Positions 1 through 33,800 of a DNA stretch of 64,000 bases are shown here, piece by piece. The notes under the pieces were generated by a model. That model worked only from the letters and a program-made list of their open reading frames with translations. It had not been told where the DNA came from and did no database searches. The DNA is taken from the NCBI GenBank assembly GCA_963514095.1, contig OY741271.1, positions 12,962,772 through 13,026,771 on the forward strand. The letters run 5' to 3'. The position numbers and the translations under genes were made by a program. How positions within the stretch are numbered: position 1 is the first letter of the stretch; each line of letters starts with the position of its first letter. Origin of the DNA: Eutrigla gurnardus. Its lineage: Eukaryota; Chordata; Actinopteri; Perciformes; Triglidae.

Positions 1-265
1 ACAAAACACACTAAACTTAACCAAAAACCCGGAAAAAATAGCTTTTATGATAGAAAGTCTGGCAAGTATGTCCTCGAGAACAAAGGCCTGTCTTGAGTTA
101 TTCCCCACATGCATGCAAAAACGAGACAAACACAGTCATAAAAACTTTTACCACCCAAATGAATCCTTCTCCCTCCCAAGGAATCGATGTCATTGAAATC
201 GCTTTTAACAAAGCTCATTATTTGCTTCACCAACGCACCTCGTAAACATGTCACACTCTCGCCAG
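1..265 (+). other. lrp1: lrp1 intron, left edge of window
   Basis: No coding signal is visible here. The stretch ends in a pyrimidine-rich run and a CCAG acceptor directly before the first lrp1 exon. It is therefore the 3' part of the preceding lrp1 intron. Everything encoding the LRP1 N-terminal half lies to the left of the window. Confidence 0.8.
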
Positions 266-22902
<22,637 letters not shown>

Positions 22903-24640
22903 AGCTGAACATGGATTGAACTCTGCCAACGTTGCCCTGCCCAAACCCAGTGCTGAGCCGACGAGCTCTCTCATCTTATGCCTTTACCAAGTGAAAAGCA
23001 ACAACAACAACAACAACAACAACAAAAAAACGAGAACACTGTATAAAATGTATAAAATGAAGGACTACTTTTTTAAGTGATTGCAGTATTATATTTTGTT
23101 CTTTGACAAAAAAGATTCCTCTGGTGACGAAAAAGGAACCATTTTATAGACATTTATTCAGTTCTTCTTCTTTTTAATTTTGCTCACCTCCTCCTCACAA
23201 CTCTCCCTCCCCCTTTTCACGCATATAGCCACTACCTCTGTGCAAATGTAAAAGGTAGAGAGATACAAATGGCAGTGGAACGATGAGAATTTTTTATTTT
23301 TGTATGAATTGTATAGGGGAGAGGAAAAAAAAAAAGAATATTGTTCCATCCTAGAAAATGTTGCCAAGTCTTTTGTTGTTCATGAAAGAGGAGAAGCGTC
23401 AGTGCTCACTATAAATGCTTCCTGGATGCTGCTTCGACTCAGTCTTTCTCATGTGTACGTGTGTGTGTTCGCTGCTGGAGGTCTAAAGGGAGGCCGAGGC
23501 CGGGAGAGTACACATGGAGGACTCGGCATCACAGACGGCGTTTGTTCCATTGTCTCTCCAAGAACTACATTCAAGTGATTGTCTTTTACCTCCTTGCACA
23601 GACTAAAAGTTATATATATATATTTGCATATATATAAACCTATTAACAAAGTGTCTTGAAAATATACCCAGGAATACAAACATCTGTAACAAATAGCAGT
23701 CTGTACTTTTAACAGTTTTTTTAAAGTCATTGTATAATTGACATACTCTGTGTCAGCAATGAATGAGTCATTGGCCGTGTTGGAGTGTGCTGGATGAAGA
23801 TGATTGTAACAAAGTCCACATTCCAGGATGAAAAGTCTGGGATGGCTATCTGTGGCCTTGGTTTAGTCTGCTGCAGGACACTCTGGACAGGAGTCAGGTT
23901 TGGCTCTGAGACTGTTCTAGAAAGTTCTCGTTGGGAGTGACGGCAAGCTTCTGTGAATTTCCGGTCATCACTGAAAAAAAAAACTATCTGCGACGAATAA
24001 TTAGCTGAGAATGGTTGCATTTGTTCCATGTCTTTGATTGTAAATGTATTTTCAGGAAAGGCTGGTGGAGACCGTTTGATGGTATGTACTTCTGTGCGAG
24101 ATTGATGTTTTTCTTTTTTTTTGGTTTTTCTTTTCTTTTTTTTATTGTATGTAATTACATGGATGTGTAATTTAGGTTAATGCTCCTTGTTAAGTGCATT
24201 CCCAGGAAGGGGGGCTGATCAGCTTCCCGATAAGCATTCCTTTGTTCATTTCTTTGCCTTGCTGCTAACGCTAACCATCTGTCTGTCAAACTGGTTTTTA
24301 GTCTTAAAAGTGTTGCTCTCTGTGTCACTGCTCACCACGCTGCTTTTAACTGAGCTTATCAGCCATACCTGCCATATCTCTGCATGGTGCTCTCACACAC
24401 CCATCCTAGAGGAAATGCCCCTCACTTGTTAACAGTATTCACTATTTCTTTTTTTTTTTATACATCCTGCTGTGTTAGTTTCACCTGACCATGTAAATTA
24501 GAACAATCATTTTTCAGTTGAGAATTTCTTTTGGTGGCAAAAACCCACATGGATATTTGTGGTTCTGATTGTTTTGTTATGATTCTATTTCTTTTTGATA
24601 TAAAAAATTAAATGGATTTTTATAGTAGAAACGTATGGTG
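22903..24640 (+). other. lrp1: lrp1 3' untranslated region (inferred) with poly(A) signal
   Basis: There is no further coding after the TAG. An (AAC)n run lies at about 22999-23024. AT-rich sequence continues to ATTAAA at 24607-24612, a plausible poly(A) signal; AATAAA at 24738-24743 is an alternative. The end position is an inference. Confidence 0.55.
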
Positions 24641-26424
24641 GCTCTGTCTGTCATTCAGAGAGAGGGAGAGGAAAAGCAGTCACCGGTTATTTATGGCTGG
24701 AATAGATCAGAAGTGAACATCAAGTATGATTTTAAAAAATAAATCATGAAGTAATCTTGAATGTGAAACCTCAGACTCCTGAGGTGTAATGACAGTCTTT
24801 GTTCTTGTAGTTACATAATTCATCTTATTTATTGAACAGGAAGCATCATCTTTCAGTCAATAGACAATATCATGGATCATTTCTTCTAAAAAGTAAATTT
24901 CTTGATTTGAATGTACATGAATATAAACGTCCACATATAGAATAGTGTCTCATACAATTTTGAGCCAAAAAGTAGTGTAAAGATGGATCGCTCCCTTTTA
25001 TGCCAATGTCATAAGTTTAAACATCTGTAGGGAAGAAACACATCATCTCTATTAAAACAGAGGAGATTGTTTTTTTGTTTTTGTTTTTTAAAAAAAGCTT
25101 TAAACGTAAGACCTCAAAGGAATGGAAACGTCCTTCATCCATCACCACATCAATAGCAGGCTGATGTCATCTGGGCCCTTAATCAGCAGTCCACATGGAA
25201 TCTTCTTCATACATTTCTCACTTCCCAAATGTCACTTAACATGTGACAGAAAGTGTTGTCAAGGCATACAACATTCAGTTTTTAAGGACTACTTGGACAA
25301 GGCACTAAGAAATGTCATTATGAGCTTCAAGACACTGATGCACTAGTAGGTAAATAAAAGACTCATTGTAAAATCATTATTCCCCTTACCTTCTAGTTGT
25401 ATGACTTTAAAGCTGGAAATTTCAACGTCTGCATATTGTTGTCATAAATGTTACACAACGAGGCAATAAAAAATACAATCTTTAACAAATGAAGGATGCA
25501 AATTATGGCTGACTCATGAGAAAAATAACACTGTTTACACAAAAAGGCACTTCTTAAGCAAAACATGAGGCATTGGAGAAATTTTGGTTTGGCTAGCTTG
25601 TCCAAAAGAACCAGCAGAATCGATGGTCTTTCCTCCCAGAAACATGTGATTGGAAACTAAATTGTCAATATTACATTTTGATTGAATGTGTTCACTTAAA
25701 GTTACAAATATGGCCCCCATTACAATATTGAAACATCGCTGTGATTCAGGACGGTTTTGCAAGTTTCTTTAAGGCAAACATCCCAGCAACAGAGTTGGCT
25801 TCTTCCCTTGGCTGACTCCCAGTCTAAGTCCTGCTACGACTGCATAATCTGAGGAAATTAACGGTTTTGGGAATAAGAGCCACATGTTGGCAGGCACTTT
25901 GTTAGTGAAAGCAAAGTTCTCCTGCTTTGTGGTCCGCCAGTCCTCAACTCACCTCACTTGTTTTGTAGTTGTGCTCCGACTGGTCTGCTTTTCCGTGGCA
26001 CAGAGCAGGGAAAGTCTTGTGTTTACAGTGAGACAGGAGTGACCCATTGTGCTTCTCTAATGATGCCTGCTCACTTCAAGTGGCTGTAAAGGGCCCCATA
26101 AATAAATAAATTACCCAGCTACAACAAGGACACTGTCCCGTCCCTCCTTTCAGTCTTTGTGATCTGCAGCCTCAGGGTTGAGAAAGACCATCGGGACACA
26201 GGGAGGGAGGTTATAGTAGGGAGGGGAGTACAAGTGACGAATAAGTGGTTTAGGGTCTCTTCCAACCGCTCCGGATCAATGCGTCAGCTCGCAGGAAAGG
26301 CTGGTTTCGGAGATCTGTGAGTAGGCATGAAGAGAGGGGTGAGAGACGGGGATGGGGGACACACATGTTAGAGGACCCAGAGGTCAACCAGCAAACTTGC
26401 TTCTACTTACTTTTTTCTTTTACA
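24641..26424. other. Intergenic spacer between lrp1 and the 1.7-kb repeat element
   Basis: I found no gene here. Short open frames lack recognisable similarity and consistent splice signals. The spacer separates the converging lrp1 and fmnl3 transcription units. Confidence 0.6.
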
Positions 26425-26426
26425 TA

Positions 26427-28104
26427 CACTCAGTTACCAGTTTATCAGACACCCCTAATTATTATGTGATGTGTTTCTATTATTTTGTCCACCCAATGTT
26501 ATTTGAAAGCAAGATTTCTCTGTCTGTATGTCCTATGCATTGACTAAAGTCTTAGTATAGCATGTCATAAAAACACACACTTACAAGTCATACTAACGTG
26601 TCATATAAAGTCATGGTATAGTATGTCATAAAAATAACACAGTGGTGTGTCATAAACTTCAAAGTATACTATGTCATACAAAGTCATATAATATTATGTA
26701 ATATAATATCATAAAAAGTCATACTACAGCATACAAAAAAAATAACATTAGTATAGTATGACAAAACATGTCATGAAAAAGTCTTCTTATATTATGTTGT
26801 AAAAATGGTACAGTGAGTCATATCAACTATCATTTCAGTCATTCAAATGTCAAAATGTAATAAATAAGTCAAAGTTGTTCCCATAGTAGAATCCCATATT
26901 ATGGCATGTCAAAAAGAGGTCATAAAAGGTAAAGTAAATATCGTAGCATAGCATATTGAAAAAAGTCATAATATAGCATGTCGAAAAAATTCAAAAAGTC
27001 ATAAAAAAGTCATAGTTTAGTATGTCGAGTATAGCATTTTGAAAAAAAAGGGATCTTATAATGTAATGCAAAACAACCTTGTGATCCTCAATGTGTCTGC
27101 TATCACAATGAGCTATTTCACCTGACACAACATACTACTGCCTCCTTGCTCCAAAAAGTCATAGTGTAGTATGTTGAAAATAAATAATGTCGAAAAAAAG
27201 TCATAAAGAGTCATAGTTTGGTATGTTGAAAAAAGTTATTAAAATAGCATCGTAAAGTATGTCATAAAAAGTAAAAAAAAAAGTCATAGTAGAGTATGGT
27301 TGAAAAAAATCATAAAAACGTCTAGTATATGATGTCGAAAAAGTCATATATAACGTTATAGTATATCATGTCAAAAAAGTCATAGTAGAGTATGTCATGA
27401 AAAAGTCATAAGCTATAACAATATAATACAATCATAGTATAGTATGTTGTGGTAAGTTTGTCATTTTTTAAAAAGTTGTCATAAAAATTAAAAGTCAAGT
27501 TTGCCATGAAAAAATGTCATAAAAAGGAAATGCATAGTATTTAAAAAAATTTAAAAAAATTCAGTCATAGTATGGTATGCTGTAAAAAATGTCATAAAAG
27601 GTAATAAACAAGTGAAAGTATAGTATGTTATGAAAAAGTTAAAAAAAAAAGTCATAGTAGAGTATGCCATAAAACAATCATTGACTAGAAGGTCATAAAA
27701 AGTTAAAGTATACTATATCATAAAAAAAAGCCATTGTATAGCATATATAATGTATTGTATGTCATGAAATCTGTCATGAAAAACAACATGAAAAGTTAAG
27801 TGTGCCATAATAAAGTCATAAAAAAGTCAATGTATAGTAACATAAAACGTTTTTAAAAGCTGTCATAAATAATTAAAAGTCACAGAATAGAATAAGAATG
27901 CCATAAAAAGGTCACAAACAAGTTATAGGATAGTATGTCATAAAAATATCTCAGTCATAAAATGTCATGGAAATAAAATGTAAAAAGTCATTAAAAAAGT
28001 CTTGGCATAAGCCGCACCCGGTTGTATCTCCATCGATTTTCACTTCCGTAAAGTGATTTGATCTCATTTGATCTAAGTGTACCAAATGCACTGGCAACTG
28101 AGTG
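26427..28104. mobile_element. Nonautonomous TIR element packed with satellite repeat
   Basis: The left end reads CACTCAGTTACCAGTTTATC and the right end, on the other strand, CACTCAGTTGCCAGTGCATT. These are imperfect inverted repeats of about 30 bp, flanked by TA on both sides (26425-26426 and 28105-28106). Between them is about 1.6 kb of degenerate GTCATAGTATAGTATGTCAT-type tandem repeat and no transposase frame. End motifs of the CACTCAGT..CC..TTTATTAGGTACAC type are widespread in fish genomes. I read this as a nonautonomous DNA transposon whose interior has been filled by satellite expansion. The superfamily is unsure. Confidence 0.65.
26545..28010 (-). repeat. Degenerate tandem repeat, reverse orientation of the lrp1-intron satellite
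   Basis: Dozens of imperfect copies of GTCATAGTATAGTATGTCAT with A-rich linkers occur here. They are the reverse complement of the unit at 20388-21065. The array is broken near 27058-27150 by less repetitive sequence. Confidence 0.85.
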
Positions 28105-28545
28105 TATATTTGTATATTTCAGTCAAACAATTATAAATAAATCTGCAATAACTTATAAATATAAAATTAGCAAATGAGGGCATAAACAATACTGACTTAA
28201 CATTGAAATACACATTTCCATAGCCTTGCATTTCAATGGGAAGTAGAAAGAAATTCAAGGCTTTGGGAATGCAAAACTAATAATTCAGCGTTCAAAATAA
28301 ACTTAGCCATCATTATTACAGTTACAGTTTAATGGTCAACAAGCTCTTCAAATTGCTAAATTGCAAAAGACCGACTGTGTCAAAGTGTATCTGACTGAGT
28401 GTGTGTTGTTTTAGAGCCTGTTGACCAAATAGCTGTTTAGCACGCTGACGGTTAGCAAAGACAAAACATGGCGGACGTGGTTGACAGGTGAGAGGTAACT
28501 GAACACTGGACAACATGCAACACAAAATAGGAGGGGTGAGCATGA

Positions 28546-28579
28546 CGATGATGATGATGATGACGACGATGATGATGAT
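28546..28579. repeat. (GAT)n / (GAC) imperfect trinucleotide repeat
   Basis: A short run of GATGAT with two GAC interruptions, in intergenic DNA upstream of the fmnl3 3' end. Confidence 0.9.
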
Positions 28580-29493
28580 CTTAATGGTAATATGCATTTA
28601 AACTGGACAAACACCCACAAAGGCTTCTTCTCTGGCAAAGACTTAAATACGTGAATTCATATTTTAACTGCTAGTTGTTGGGTTGAGATATATTGTATTT
28701 CTGTAATTCACATTTTAAGTAATCTTCAATAATCTGGTTTTCTAACTATTGTGTTGTAAAAGCAAATCTCAGTGCTGTCAAGCCTTTTTTTTTTTTATTT
28801 TGCGTCGAAAGCGCGAGTTGAAGCAGCTGACATGACTGTAGCAGCACACAGGAGCCGGAGGGCCAAGCAGGCCGGGATTCAGCCGGGCTACCTTTTCTTA
28901 CCCTCTCTTAGGAGTGGGAAATACTGTCATTAATCTTCTTTTCGGCTGGAGGGGGAGGGGGGCAGAATGAACAGTGGTGGTTGAGGAAAGAAGAGTCACA
29001 TGTTAGCTGGAAACCAACACCAAACAAGTTAGTTTCATGGAACAAGGCATCGTTGATAAAAACCAGTAACTTAGCCAAACCTCTTCATGTTATGATTGTT
29101 GAATTCAGCTTCATGAAAGAAATATGCCATGACAATGCACAGCCTTCAACATGAGTCATGCATGCTGGTAATTTAATCATTTAATTAATTGTACCGTGTG
29201 TGAATCAACATATTTTTCCAAAAATATGTTGACACGCTGTACAATTTTTTTTTTTCATGGAAATCTGCGCCAGGCAAAGAGGTTTGGCTGTCTCCTATCA
29301 TCAGATGCCTGATAGGAGTCCTCTGAAGTACTAGAACACAAACAAACCAAATGACGGCCCAAGTTAGTCCACAGTAGTTTGGGGGGGGGGGGGGGGGGGG
29401 GTTGGATGGGTGACAGGGATCATGCTGCATGCACAGTGAGGTCAGGAGGCGTACGAAGGACACCTGGATAACCTTGGCATTAGGGGGGAAGGG
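28580..29493 (-). other. fmnl3: Probable fmnl3 3' untranslated region and end of gene
   Basis: No coding was seen. The stretch directly downstream of the fmnl3 stop on the minus strand holds a 21-base G run (29381-29401, C run in the mRNA). TTTAAT at about 29171-29181 would be an ATTAAA poly(A) signal on the minus strand. The exact transcript end is not determinable by eye. Confidence 0.4.
29381..29401. repeat. G21 homopolymer (C run in fmnl3 mRNA)
   Basis: Twenty-one consecutive G on the plus strand, about 95 bp beyond the fmnl3 stop codon, so probably in its 3' UTR as a C run. Confidence 0.97.
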
Positions 29494-30823
29494 CTAGCAG
29501 TTGGCGTCGTCACAGAGGTTGGCTTCACAGAAGAACCGTGAGCCGCGTTTAGCAGTGCGGGCTGTGAAGGGCACGCTCTTCAGTACTGGGGGAGGAGGGT
29601 AAGGGAGAGAAAACATGTCACACCTGAGACACTGCCCTTCTGGGGGGGAGGGGAGATGGGGGAGGGGGGGGACACTGGACCAGGAGGCTGTGAGGAAACC
29701 TGTGCTACTTCTCTATGTAGCACAGATCTATGGAAAGCAAACACTCAGCATCAGGGGCAACTTTTTATCCTATACATCTACATGATAGTGTGTTAGAAAC
29801 AATGTATTCAATCGTTGCTTACTGCTTGGAAATGCTTTATAAGAGGACTTAAAGTAAAGCGTTATTGCACTGAGCGTTCTTGGACAGGCATCAGTTGCAT
29901 AACAAGCCGTTAACAGCTCTGATAGTAGTGGCAAAGAAGCATTATTAATTCAACATTTATATTATTTACATTTTGGGACAAGAAGATACGTTAGCATATG
30001 TGCTATCATGAGGCTGTAGATACTGATTTTTTTGTTGTGGAATTTTAAAATGTCAGACTTGTGGCGGTAGATTCATGAGACTCACTCACATAATCCCCAA
30101 CCGGTTTTCACTGGAAAACATGAACCGTCATCAGAATACTTTAAGAAATACTATCAACACCTACAAGAATACACACACAGTGGCTTCGAAGAACGCCCCT
30201 GCAAATAAAATCCTGTACACAAAATGTTATGTACACTTGGAGTCTGCCTTTCTGACTCCCTCCATATTGAGTCTCGACAGCTTAAGTGCGCTAACTAGAC
30301 ATCACGTCATGCGGTAACTAGAGGCTGCTGTGCTCCAGATGTGCTGGTGTCTGGACTACGTAGCACAAGGTGCACTTCAAAGGAGCCGAGCAGTGAATAA
30401 CCACAGTCATCCTGGACCTGGGACGACCGGGGCTGCTGGCACCCACATGGGGTCTTTCTAGGCTGCTGTCTGGCCCACCTGTGATGATGTCCTCGATGGT
30501 GCCGTCCTTGCCCTCGTACACGGGCCGGTGGTCTTTGGCCTGCCGCTTCCGCAGCTCTGTAATCAGCTCGTGCTGCTGCTGCCTCTTCTTCTGAGCCTGG
30601 ACCTGAACCAGCGGAGAGAGAGGATATTTGTCCGGTTCACTGTGCTTTTTGGCACGCCGCAAAGCTTTATTTAGCACTGAGTAAACATCTGATAGATTTC
30701 ATTCAGCTCCGTCGCATGCACTCTGAGTACCTTGGGGTCATGCTGTTTAGCCTCCTGAGCCAGTAGCTTTTCTCTCATTGCTTCCTCCTGCTTTTTCCTC
30801 TGTTCGTTTTGTTCCACTGCATC
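29494..30823 (-). CDS. fmnl3: fmnl3 C-terminal tail and DAD exons
   Basis: Exons in coding order: 30731-30823, 30479-30602, 29494-29585. The first gives a charged helix (QNEQRKKQEEAMREKLLAQE). The second gives ELITELRKRQAKDHRPVYEG and GTIEDIIT, the diaphanous autoregulatory domain that binds the N-terminal FH3 region and holds the formin inactive. The last gives the basic LKSVPFTARTAKRGSRFFC and a short acidic end. The donor after IEDIIT (30478-30477, GT GGGC) is weak; reading through it extends the frame 53 codons to a stop at 30320-30318. Confidence 0.9.
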
Positions 30824-33800
30824 CTGTTGAGGAGAGAAAAACGTGACCATTCTGCAGCGAGAAACTCAAGCTCAAATAAATACACGTCAATATGCATGCG
30901 TGGCCCTTTAAGGGTTTAAGAAAACGGGTCAAAAGTGGAACATAAACTGGGCGCGCACACAAAAATAACACACTTTGATGGACGTAACCGATCATTAGAA
31001 ATGTATTCTCTCCTTCCGCATCCCCTTTCAACCTTTCAGACACACACAACTACTTCTACACACTCTAAATGTGCTTTTAAGCAAAAGCTCGACATCTTGG
31101 GAATTTCACATAATGACTTTTCTCGCTCAGAGTCAGATGAGAAGATACTGTTTCAAACCAACCGAGTCGTAAAAAGCGTATTTCCTAAATGTTGAACTAT
31201 ACTTTTAGGTCACTCATACAGACACACATACATAGAAATCAGTGTGTTGCACATTTTCTTAAGCAGATCTCATAAATCCAGACTGAGAACAATCTCAGGA
31301 AGTGTGCTGTGTGGTGGGGCAGGGTGAGTGGGGGGGGGGGACCAGTCTAAACACCACAGCTGCAGCGTTGGAGTAAGACCCAGCTGGCCTTTCCTGTTAT
31401 TTGGCCTCGGACTATACGCCACGTCCTGTGGCACAGAGGCAGCCAAAGCTCTGCCCTGCTCCGCTGCACTGAGACAGACAACATCTCAGTCCCAAACCAG
31501 GGAACTTCCCATCTGACTCGGAGAGAGAGAGCTGCACCCTGTCCGTACAGAAAAGAGGACAGATCGTTTTCCGGTGGTGTCCTCACCTTGTAGGCCCTGA
31601 TAAAGCGCACAAACACGGGGAAGAACACGGCGGGCGGAGTCGTCTTGGCGCTCTCTCCGAAGTAGTTCACCACATTGTTGAAGGCTTCCTAGAATGGGAA
31701 AGGACAGTGCCAGAGTGGAAGGGACGTATGTAAACACTGTCGAGTCATGATTGGATGCGTGCTAGAGGGCAGTGAGCTGCATCTGGGACTGAGGTTTGCA
31801 TCGTGTCATTGATTTAAATGTGTTTTCCCTTTGGGGTGAGGAGGTGAGGACAGCGTTGGATACCTCTGCCGTCTTGGCATCCTTCTGCAGCTTGTCCAGC
31901 TGCGTGTCGCTGGCCTGGACGAAGCCTTTCAGGACCGAGTGGTCGTGGAGACTGCACTCTCTCCGGATCAGGTCCATGCCTTTCCCCAGCTCCCGAACAT
32001 CCAGCAGCACGTTTTCCAGAGATACTTTTGCACATAGAGAATTTGTTTGACACAGCAATACAACAATATATGAGCATATGATTATAGAAATGTTCTCATT
32101 TCACTGAACATAAGGAAAACATTTTTTAACATAATTCTTTGTCTGGACTAACCTGCTGCAGCTTTATCCACAAAGTGCAGTTCGTTGGTGAAATTGGCCA
32201 GTTCAGGGTACTTCTCTTTCAAAATGAGAGCTATGTAGTGGAGCAACGTCATCTTCCTGTCTGTAGACTTAGTGTCCAGCAGCTGTGTAACAATTATAAT
32301 TCAAGGGGATCAGCAAAAGAACTGAAATGGACTGTGTGGAATATTTCTTTTGCTTAAAAAAACTCTCCAAATTCTATGACGTAATACTCACCAGATCAAG
32401 ACTCTGTAATTTGAAGCCATAAACGCAGCCTCGCTTGCTGCTGTTCATGTAGTTCCCCAGGGCTAAGATGATCTACAAGTCCACCAGAAGAACACATGAA
32501 TATGCATAAACAACACACCGCTGATATGAAAACACGGGCCAAATAAACCCTTCTTACCTCCAGCACTCTTTTCAACTTTGGCGCTGATTTCACGGAGCCA
32601 GAAGCAGCGATGACTGCGTTGAGCTGCGGCGTGAGCATGTTGATGTTGTCGGAGAAGTTCCCTACGAAGGTGATGATGTTCATTCTCTGCGTGAGCCTCT
32701 CGATCTTGCTGAACGACATCATGAAGCGATCTTCTTCCGCCAGCTGGTCCAGTGGACGCCGCTCGCGCTCGTACTGACGCAGCACCTTCACCTCCCCCTC
32801 CGTGGGCAGGAAACGCATCAGACACTCCACAAAATCAACGGGTAAGGCCTTGAGGTCAAACCTGAGGGAACATAAAACACATCAGTCATTTGCTTTATCT
32901 CGTCTTTGGTTCAAAAAGAAGTTCCAGTCCAGGAAGAGTGCCTACTTCTCTATTGCTTTGCAGATCTCTTCTGTGGACTTGTTAGCCTTCCGCAGCGTGA
33001 TGGCTAAGTTCTTGGAGCGATTGGCGTCCAGAAGGGTGACTTTGTTTACCGCCTTCTGGGCTACTTTGCTCTTTTGGCAGGAAATATCCACAATCGGACC
33101 CTGGGCTCTGGTCTTGAATAGCTCCTCAAACCTTTCCAGATCCAGCTCCTGCACATGAGTGACAGTTTACATGCGTTAAGTCATAGATTCTTACATTAAA
33201 TTGATGTTTTCAGGGACTTTTCAGTGGTTTCATCTACTTGTTTTACCTCTAGCACACGTTCATCATCGATCTCATTGAAGACTGTCCCGTTGATCTGATT
33301 GGGCTTCAAGGCCGTCCAGTTAAACACCGGCAGGCGGAACTTGGTCTTGATAGGTTTCTTGATTCTGATTGCTGGAGTTGAGAGTTGAAAATATATAAAG
33401 TGTTACAATAAACACATCCAAAAAATCATTACAAAAGGTACAGGATTCAGGCCTTATAAAACTCTTAAATATAAACTTAAATGTTTATATTATAAAGTAT
33501 TCAAGATCTGATTTTTGGGTCACACAACACATTATAAATACCATAACTTTAGCCTGTTATTAAGACACATGGAGAACACAAAGCATGACATTGTGAGCTT
33601 TGAGTAACAGCGGTAAAAGTGCTGTTTAAGGTTAAGAGGTTAGAAACAGTATGAGAAGCATACAATATTACAATTATGAAGACTTATGAGCTGTACTGTA
33701 AGAACAAGACTAAAACACCCACAGTGATCATGAAAACCATGAAAAAAAGTATTTATTTTCCAAAACACATAATTTATCTCTAGTATGCCGATCATACAAT

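Noticed and set aside
26545..28010. CRISPR-like repeated array
   Set aside because: The repeats are degenerate and AT-rich, with no unique equal-length spacers, and the DNA is vertebrate. It is satellite-type repeat.
30318..30478. Treating the 53-codon extension as the main fmnl3 C-terminus
   Set aside because: Splicing to 29585-29494 restores the conserved FMNL tail LKSVPFTARTAKRGSRFFC in phase. The extension is kept only as a possible isoform.
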